Origin: Agapanthus africanus
Lineage: Eukaryota; Streptophyta; Magnoliopsida; Asparagales; Amaryllidaceae
Reading direction: 5' to 3'
Length of the DNA stretch: 64,000 nucleotides
Assembly (NCBI GenBank): GCA_030015575.1
Contig: JASDDO010000016.1
Span: 111,061,241 to 111,125,240, forward strand
This document shows, in pieces, positions 58,238 through 64,000 of this stretch. Position numbers and translations under genes: made by a program. The notes under the pieces were generated by a model. It saw nothing but the letters and a program-made list of their open reading frames with translations. It made no database searches and was not told where the DNA came from. Position 1 is the stretch's first letter. Each line of letters starts with the position of its first letter.

Positions 58238-59790
58238 AGGAGAAAAAGAACAAGGTTTACTCTTTCAGAAAGGACAAGGTCCGCAAGATATTTAAAGATG
58301 CCTTGAACAACGGTCTACAATTGCCGGAATCGAAAAGACCCCAAGAAGCAAAAATGACCGACAATCCTCTGTATTGCCCGTACCACCGAGTAGTGAGCCA
58401 TGCGATCGAGGATTGCTATATCTTCAAGGACTGGGTCGAGAAGCAGTACAAGACTGGAGAGATCAAGCTGTCCAAAAGTGTGTTGGTGAACAATCAAGTT
58501 GCAACCACCAACTTTATACAGACAGAAACTGAAGCCTTCTGGAAGCAGACAGCCGAACCCGCTGCCATGAGAAATAAAACGGACTCATCGCGGCCTCCGT
58601 GGAGTACGCATATATCTAATAAGACGAAGAAGATGATAAAGCTACTTCGGAAAGAACCCAGGACGGAATGGGAAGGGCAGAAGAAGCCTACCAGTCCAGC
58701 TGCCAATGCGGCTCCATCAGGCTCAAAATCCAAGAAGCTCAAGAAGAAGAAAAGTGCAGCTCGGCGCGAAAAAGAGTCTGCAGGGAGATCGACTATTCAA
58801 AAATATATCGATTCCCTCGAAGAATATGAACAAAAGGAAAGAACATTGATTCAATTGAAGGAGTTCTTCCCTGTACAAGCGGCTGAAATTCTGGAGGAGT
58901 TAGAAGAAGACTCCAATGAAGAGATCCCAGTAGTGACCTGCTACGCCATCCATCTTGGCAGCGACTCCGAGGATGAGCTCTGTTTTCCCGAAGAGGACGA
59001 GGAGCTCACCACAAAGGCCAATCAAATCCAGCTCAGAAGCGGCAGGGCTCTACCGCAAAATCAGAGGAACGCCCCAAAAGGGAAGGAAAAACAAGTCGCT
59101 AATGAAGAAGATGGCAGAGAACCGGCTGATGAAAACATAAGTCCTTCCTCGTTGGACTATAATGTCTTGGCACATCTCCGGAAGCTTCCGTCTCTCCTGA
59201 GCATCTACGACGCCTTGGTCCTATCTAAGGAGCTTAGAGATGTTCTCATTCACGCTCTACAAAACCCCGAGCGGTATCAGGCTCACTTTGCGGAAATTAA
59301 TATGAAAGAAGCCCAGCACGCTTTGCATGCCGCCGCAGTCACATTTAAGGATGAAGACTTGCTACTGGGAACGGCTGAGCATAATCGACCGCTTTACGTG
59401 ACCGGGTACAGCGATGAAGATCGAATTAATCGCATATTGATTGATCCGGGGTCCTCAGTGAACATCATGAACTTGCGAACTCTGAAGAGTTTGTCAATGG
59501 ACGTCCGACACCTATCAAGGGAAAGGATTGTCATTCAAGACTTCAACCAAAATTGCCAGCAAGTTCTGGGGTCTATAGCTTTGCCAATCAAATTCGGGGA
59601 TCTGCAAACTGAAGCTAAGATATACGTGATCGACGCCGACACGTCTTATAAGATTCTCTTGGGGCGGCCGTGGCTCCACGATTACAGCAGCATTCCGTCA
59701 ACTCTCCATAAATGCATGAAGTATACTAAAAATGGCGAAGAAAAATGCATTGACGGAGATATCCAGCCGTTCGGTGTGCATGAAGTCTGA
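58210..59790 (+). pseudogene. Element H gag C-terminus and aspartic protease, disrupted
   Basis: Continues from gag after a frameshift. A zinc-knuckle-like CX2HX4HX4C (CPYHRVVSHAIEDC, residues about 57-70) is a histidine-rich variant of the usual CCHC. A long lysine and acidic linker follows. The retroviral-type protease is near the end: ILIDPGSSVNIM at about residue 415 and YKILLGRPWLHD at about 490. The frame ends with TGA at 59788, but matching sequence (YEDSRYFMNH) continues directly after it in the same frame, so the stop looks like a point mutation. Confidence 0.8.
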
Positions 59791-59811
59791 TATGAAGATT
59801 CTCGGTACTTT

Positions 59812-60117
59812 ATGAACCACCAAAATTCTAAGCCACAACTGACTGAGGATAGACCGGCCCCAAGACTCAAAAGCAAATCTGCGTCGGCTGTCACTTTCAA
59901 AAGCAAAAATACCCAAGTGCGCCCGCATTTCGGCAGCGACACTGATGAGTCCGACGCTGGAAGCCCGTCCTTCCGTAAAACTCGCCCTCATTTCGGCAGC
60001 GATACGGACGAATCTGTTACTGAAGGCCCATCTAGCAGCAAAGTCCGCCCTCATCTTGGCAGTGACACTGAAAAGTCAGAAGAAGAGGACCTGCCGTGCA
60101 ACAGCTGTGTAGATTGA
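59812..60117 (+). pseudogene. Element H linker with three 21-residue repeats
   Basis: Same frame as the protease piece, after the TGA at 59788. Three tandem 63-bp units start at 59920, 59983 and 60046, each encoding RPHFGSDTDES (or RPHLGSDTEKS) followed by a variable acidic/serine stretch. The exact 63-bp period preserves the frame. Ends at TGA 60115-60117. Function unknown; it lies between protease and reverse transcriptase. Confidence 0.7.
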
Positions 60118-60123
60118 CCCCCC

Positions 60124-60906
60124 ATGCAGCAAGCGAAACTACGAGAGACCTTCGAAGTCGCAGAAGGGTCCCTGGCCATCACAAGGGTGCCGGAACGGAT
60201 GTGCAAAGAGCTCGACGCATTGTCAGTCTCTACCGTGGACCAGCTGAAAACTTTCTACGTGCCCGGGAGGAAAAATGGACAGAAGGGTATCCTGTTTTAC
60301 AGGTCAAACCCCGTTGTGCACCCGGACGATCTTTCTGTCGCGTGCCTTCCCTATGAGAGAGGAATAAGAGCCGTCCTCAATCCCAGATACTATGCGCCCG
60401 AGATGCGGGAATACTTTAAGAAGTGCGGATGCCGGTTATATCAAACGGAGTCCGAAGCAAAGTTTTACAAAAGGCTATGGTATCCGCCTCAGGTCCGAGC
60501 ACTCATCGATGGACGAATTCTAGATAGAGGGGGCATAGGCTACATTCAACCTGATTCCAAAGCGTGCTACATGATCCATGTTGGTGAGGTCAGCGAAAGA
60601 TCAAATGGTGATGACGAGATAGCCGAGCCAGAAGAATCTCCTCAAGAGCTCGAAGATGGCGGACAAGCAACCTTTGACGAGCTAACCGAGATTGACTTAG
60701 GAACGCCCGATAATCCAAGGCCGACCTACATCAGCTCGCTCTTGTCAGAGGAAATGAAAGCGCAGATAATTGCCCTGCTGCATGAGTTCGTCGACTGCTT
60801 CGCGTGGACATACAAAGAAATGCCTGGCCTTTCCCCTGATGTGGCCGTACATAGTTGGCTATATCTCCTGATGCTAAGCCAGCCAAACAAGCTCCTCGAA
60901 GAATGA
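60124..60906 (+). pseudogene. Element H region upstream of reverse transcriptase, frameshifted
   Basis: Same frame again. It contains the Tat-type segment preceding RT (FYVPGRKNGQKGILFY, CGCRLYQTESEAKFYKRLW, then FVDCFAWTYKEMPGLSPDV). At about 60852-60855 the frame is lost: the expected continuation is found in another frame starting at 60855, consistent with a one-base deletion. The last 17 or so codons of this frame are therefore out-of-frame readings. Confidence 0.78.
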
Positions 60907-63900
60907 GAAGGGAACTAGAAGAAAAGGTCATCGAGGAAACTAAGAAGCTCATCGATGCCGGCTTCATCAGGGAAGAGAAATATGCGGACTGGATCGCATG
61001 CATAGTCCCAGTGAAGAAGAAAAATGGGCAGATCCGAGTTTGTGTCGATTTCAGGGACCTCAACAAGGCATGTCCTAAAGACGACTTCCCGCTACCGGTC
61101 ATGGAAATGATGGTCGATGACACCTCAAATTACGAGCTGTTCATCTTTATGGACAGCTCTTCTGGATACAATCAGATCAAGATGTCGCCTGAGGATGAGA
61201 AGCACACAGCATTTCGAACCCCGGTCGGAATATATTGCTACAAGGTGATGCCGTTCGGATTGAAGAACGCGGGTGCTACATATCAAAGGGCAATGGCCAA
61301 TATCTTCGATGACCTAATTCATAAAGTCGTCGAATGTTATGTTGATGATCTGGTCGTTAAGACTAAAACCAAGGCCGATCATATCCAGGATCTTAGGACC
61401 GTTCTTACCAGACTGAGGGAATTTGATATGAAGATGAATCCTCTGAAATGCGCTTTTGGCGTGTCATTGGGAAAATTCCTGGGCTTCATAGTCCGACATC
61501 GAGGGATCGAAGTTGACCCATCAAAGATAAAGGCCATCATGGAGATGCCCCCTCCGAATAGTCTGACGCAGCTAAGATCTTTTCAAGGCAAGCTTGCTTA
61601 TATACGGAGGTTTATCTCAAATTTATCGGAGAGATGTAGGCCCTTCTTAAAGCTCATGAAGAAAGGAGCTCCTTTTATCTGGGATGCCGAATGTCAAGCA
61701 GCGTTCGAAAGCATCAAACAATACTTGTTGCACCCTCCAATGCTGGCCGCTCCCATTTCAAATAAACCGTTGATTCTCTACACTGCCGCGCTAGATGAGT
61801 CACTCGGTGCGCTCCTCGTCCAGAATAACGAGGAGGGAAAGGAAAATGCCCTCTACTACCTCAGTCGAACTCTAGTCGGGGTTGAACACAACTATTCCCC
61901 AATCGAAAAGCAATGCCTGGCTCTGATATTTGCTGTGAAGAAGCTGAGGCACTATCTGCTGGCTCATCGGGTTATGCTGATCTCCAAGATCGACCCGCTC
62001 AAACACTTGATGACTAAAGCAAGCCTAGACGGCAGGATGGCAAGATGGGTTGTCATGCTACTTGAGTTTGACATAGTTTATACTCCTCAGAAAGCAGTAA
62101 AAGGGCAAGCTCTTGCAGACTTTCTCGCTGCTCATCCCATACTAGAAGGGTCGCCGCTAAATTGTGAGTTACCCGACGAACAAGTGCTGCACCTCGAGGA
62201 AGATGGGCCATGTTGGGAGCTCTACTTCGATGGAGCCTCATCAATAAGGAGCTCCGGCAGATCAAGCGTCCCGGAGGTAAAAGCGGGGATAGGGTTGGTG
62301 TTCATCACGCCATCAATAGGAACCCTACGACGTTCTTTCGCTCTCACCGAGCCTCGAATGAACAACGAAGCTGAGTATGAAGCTCTGATAGCTGGTTTGG
62401 AGCTCGCCATAGAAATGGAAATCCTTCGGCTACGGGTTTACGGTGACTCCCAGCTTTTCGTCAACCAAGTGAGCGGAAATTATAAGATATACAGACCCGA
62501 ATTAGCTCGGTACAGAGGCCGAGTGGTGGAACTCATGAAACGGTTCACTCACATTGAACTAATGAGAGTCCCCAGAGCGTTGAATGGAAAGGCTGACGTA
62601 CTCGCTCGCTTAGCCAAGGAGATGGCTGATCCTGACATGGATGAAATTCTGATCACAGTCAGGAGCCGACAAATTCTACCCCCGGTCTCTCTACGAAAAG
62701 AGGAAAGCGTGGAACAGAAGAGCAGTCCTGCCGAAGAAGCTTCGATCATCCAAGACGAGCCCGATTGGAGAGAACCCTTCATAGAGTACCTCCGATACGA
62801 CAAGCTGCCCGAAGAAAAATCTGCGAGGATTCAGCTGAAAAAAAGAGCTCTCCGATACGTGTTTATAAATGATACGTTATACCGCAGGTCATATGAACAA
62901 CTCTGGCTCAGGTGTTTGTCATTGGCCGAAGCCCAAAAGGTCATGAAAGATGTTCACTCGGGCGTTTGCGGTGCCCACCAATCTGGCCCCAAGATGCAAC
63001 TTCAAATCAAAAGGCTTGGGTATTACTGGCCCACCATGATACGGGATTGCGGAGAGCAAGCAAAGAAATGTCAGATCTGCCAAATCCATGGTGATTTCAT
63101 TCATAAGCATCCCAATCCGTTGCATCCTACGGTGGTATCGTGGCCCTTCGAAGTCTGGGGCACCGACATCGTTGGCCCAATTGATCCTCCGTCATCCAAA
63201 GGCCACCGGTTCATACTGGCCGCAACTGATTACTTCTCCAGATGGGCTGAAGCTGTCCCGCTAAAAGAAGTCAAGACAAAAGATATTCTGACATTCTTCC
63301 AGCATAATATTCTATACCGCTTCGGTACACCAAGAAGAATCATTTCTGACAACGGGCCTTCTTTCAAGAGCTTCAATGTCTCAAGGTTCACTACTCAGCA
63401 CAAGATAGACTGGAGATATTCCTCCATCTATAATCCAAGAGCCAATGGGCTCGCCGAAGCCTTCAATAAGACTCTATGCATGCTCCTGAGGAAAAATGCT
63501 TCAGCCAACAAGAGAGACTGGAATCTCAAGCTTGACGAGGCGTTGTGGGCATATCGTACTACGCACCGTACTCCAACTCAGTCCACTCCATACTCATTTC
63601 TCTTCGGAGTGGAGGCGGTCCTCCCCCTCGAAGTCGAAGTTCCAAGCTTAAGAATGGCCGTTCAGCATGAGTTGACGGAGGAGGAAAACGTGCTCCTTCG
63701 ACTTGAAGAACTCGATGCCCTCGAAGAAAAGAGGCTCGCGGTGCAGCAAAGTCTGGAGCTATACCGAGCCCAAATGTCACGGGCCTATGACAAGATAACC
63801 CGTCTCCGCGCTTTCAAGAAAGGTGAATTGGTGTTGGTCCTCAAAAGACCGATCATCCCCAATCGACATGCCAAGGGAAAATTCGAGCCAAACTGGGAAG

Positions 63901-64000
63901 GACCATACGTCATCGAGAAAGTGTTTGACGGAGGATCCTACCAACTAATAAGTGCCGAAGGAGAAAGGCCCATGCCACCCATCAATGGCCGATATCTCAA
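60855..64000 (+). CDS. pol: Element H Pol: RT, RNase H, archaeal-type RNase H, integrase (partial)
   Basis: Open from just after the frameshift to the window edge; first ATG at 60903. Counting from that ATG: reverse transcriptase with CVDFRDLNKACPKDDFPLP, FMDSSSGYNQI, MPFGLKNAGATYQRAM and YVDDLVV (Y146-D149); RNase H around ILYTAALDESLGALL (about 290); a second RNase H of archaeal type starting ELYFDGASS (D443) with EPRMNNEAEYEALIAGLELA; then integrase with an HHCC zinc domain (H685 onward) and catalytic D755, D816 and E852 in DD35E spacing. Key residues are all present. RT here carries DSSSG where relatives usually have DGSSG. The dual RNase H marks the Tat lineage. It is cut off from its protease by the upstream frameshift, so expression as a polyprotein is doubtful in this copy. 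No stop in 1032 codons, which suggests recent decay confined to the 5' half. Confidence 0.9.
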   Translation, partial: MAISPDAKPAKQAPRRMRRELEEKVIEETKKLIDAGFIREEKYADWIACIVPVKKKNGQIRVCVDFRDLNKACPKDDFPLPVMEMMVDDTSNYELFIFMDSSSGYNQIKMSPEDEKHTAFRTPVGIYCYKVMPFGLKNAGATYQRAMANIFDDLIHKVVECYVDDLVVKTKTKADHIQDLRTVLTRLREFDMKMNPLKCAFGVSLGKFLGFIVRHRGIEVDPSKIKAIMEMPPPNSLTQLRSFQGKLAYIRRFISNLSERCRPFLKLMKKGAPFIWDAECQAAFESIKQYLLHPPMLAAPISNKPLILYTAALDESLGALLVQNNEEGKENALYYLSRTLVGVEHNYSPIEKQCLALIFAVKKLRHYLLAHRVMLISKIDPLKHLMTKASLDGRMARWVVMLLEFDIVYTPQKAVKGQALADFLAAHPILEGSPLNCELPDEQVLHLEEDGPCWELYFDGASSIRSSGRSSVPEVKAGIGLVFITPSIGTLRRSFALTEPRMNNEAEYEALIAGLELAIEMEILRLRVYGDSQLFVNQVSGNYKIYRPELARYRGRVVELMKRFTHIELMRVPRALNGKADVLARLAKEMADPDMDEILITVRSRQILPPVSLRKEESVEQKSSPAEEASIIQDEPDWREPFIEYLRYDKLPEEKSARIQLKKRALRYVFINDTLYRRSYEQLWLRCLSLAEAQKVMKDVHSGVCGAHQSGPKMQLQIKRLGYYWPTMIRDCGEQAKKCQICQIHGDFIHKHPNPLHPTVVSWPFEVWGTDIVGPIDPPSSKGHRFILAATDYFSRWAEAVPLKEVKTKDILTFFQHNILYRFGTPRRIISDNGPSFKSFNVSRFTTQHKIDWRYSSIYNPRANGLAEAFNKTLCMLLRKNASANKRDWNLKLDEALWAYRTTHRTPTQSTPYSFLFGVEAVLPLEVEVPSLRMAVQHELTEEENVLLRLEELDALEEKRLAVQQSLELYRAQMSRAYDKITRLRAFKKGELVLVLKRPIIPNRHAKGKFEPNWEGPYVIEKVFDGGSYQLISAEGERPMPPINGRYL

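Larger units (their letters stand above)
42061..64000 (+). mobile_element. Element H: Tat/Ogre-like gypsy retrotransposon (continues past window)
   Basis: Starts TGTTGGGGTAAAAATTT at 42061, inside the LTR of F (left flank GCGGT as expected target duplication). After the insertion of G (43316-55597 plus one TCTGC copy) it continues with a structured leader, a decayed gag and protease, and an open RT-RNase H-archaeal RNase H-integrase frame. The second, archaeal-type RNase H between RNase H and integrase is the hallmark of the Tat lineage. The 3' part and 3' LTR are outside. I could not identify the primer site or the exact 5' LTR end. Confidence 0.87.

Overview
This window looks like intergenic, heterochromatin-type DNA from a large plant (angiosperm-like) genome. 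I found no host gene, tRNA gene or rRNA gene. Essentially every base belongs to LTR retrotransposons inserted into one another. The plant assignment rests on the lineages: Ty3/gypsy elements of the Tekay/Del chromovirus type, a Ty3/gypsy element of the Tat/Ogre type with two RNase H domains, and Ty1/copia elements of the Angela/BARE type. I name the elements A to H.

Layout. Element A (minus strand, Tekay-like) fills 1-22834. Its 3' LTR runs off the left edge (1-898). Its internal part is short and decayed (899-3452 and 13475-13919), and its 5' LTR spans 13920-22834. A carries a nearly complete but coding-dead Angela-like copia element (3458-13469, target duplication ATCAC) and two copia solo LTRs (14377-16494, duplication CTATC; 18426-20511, duplication TAATC). 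A sits inside the gag/protease region of element B (minus, Tekay-like; gag remnants at 22840-23410 and 28063-28443). B also holds solo LTR C (23416-28057, duplication ATATG). The 5' LTR of B (28682-36397) holds solo LTR D (28777-32810, duplication TAAGC). B sits inside the LTR of element E (minus, 36398-39091). E sits just upstream of the polypurine tract of element F (plus, 3' LTR 39277-42060). F is interrupted by element H (plus, Tat-like, 42061 to beyond the right edge). The 5' LTR of H is split by element G (plus, Tekay-like, 43316-55597, duplication TCTGC).

G is the active-looking member. Its two 3652-bp LTRs differ at only one base that I could find, it has a tRNA-iMet primer site, a polypurine tract and one uninterrupted gag-pol frame with all catalytic motifs. 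H has a broken gag but an open RT-RNase H-archaeal RNase H-integrase frame that runs off the window.

The most interesting signal is in the LTRs themselves. Seven Tekay-like LTRs of at least four families share a series of splice-site-like edges: an AG|GTATAA donor, a 66-75 bp cassette bounded by YAG| and |GTGAGT, a 64-100 bp cassette bounded by (T)nNAG| and |GTRRGT, and a pyrimidine-rich AG| 5-6 nt before the gag ATG. If used, splicing would remove the primer site and a conserved leader hairpin with a self-complementary CCGCGG loop. Translation templates would then be separated from packageable genomes. The same LTRs carry a hairpin whose stem sequence changes between families while pairing is kept. 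This is inferred from sequence only and has not been tested.
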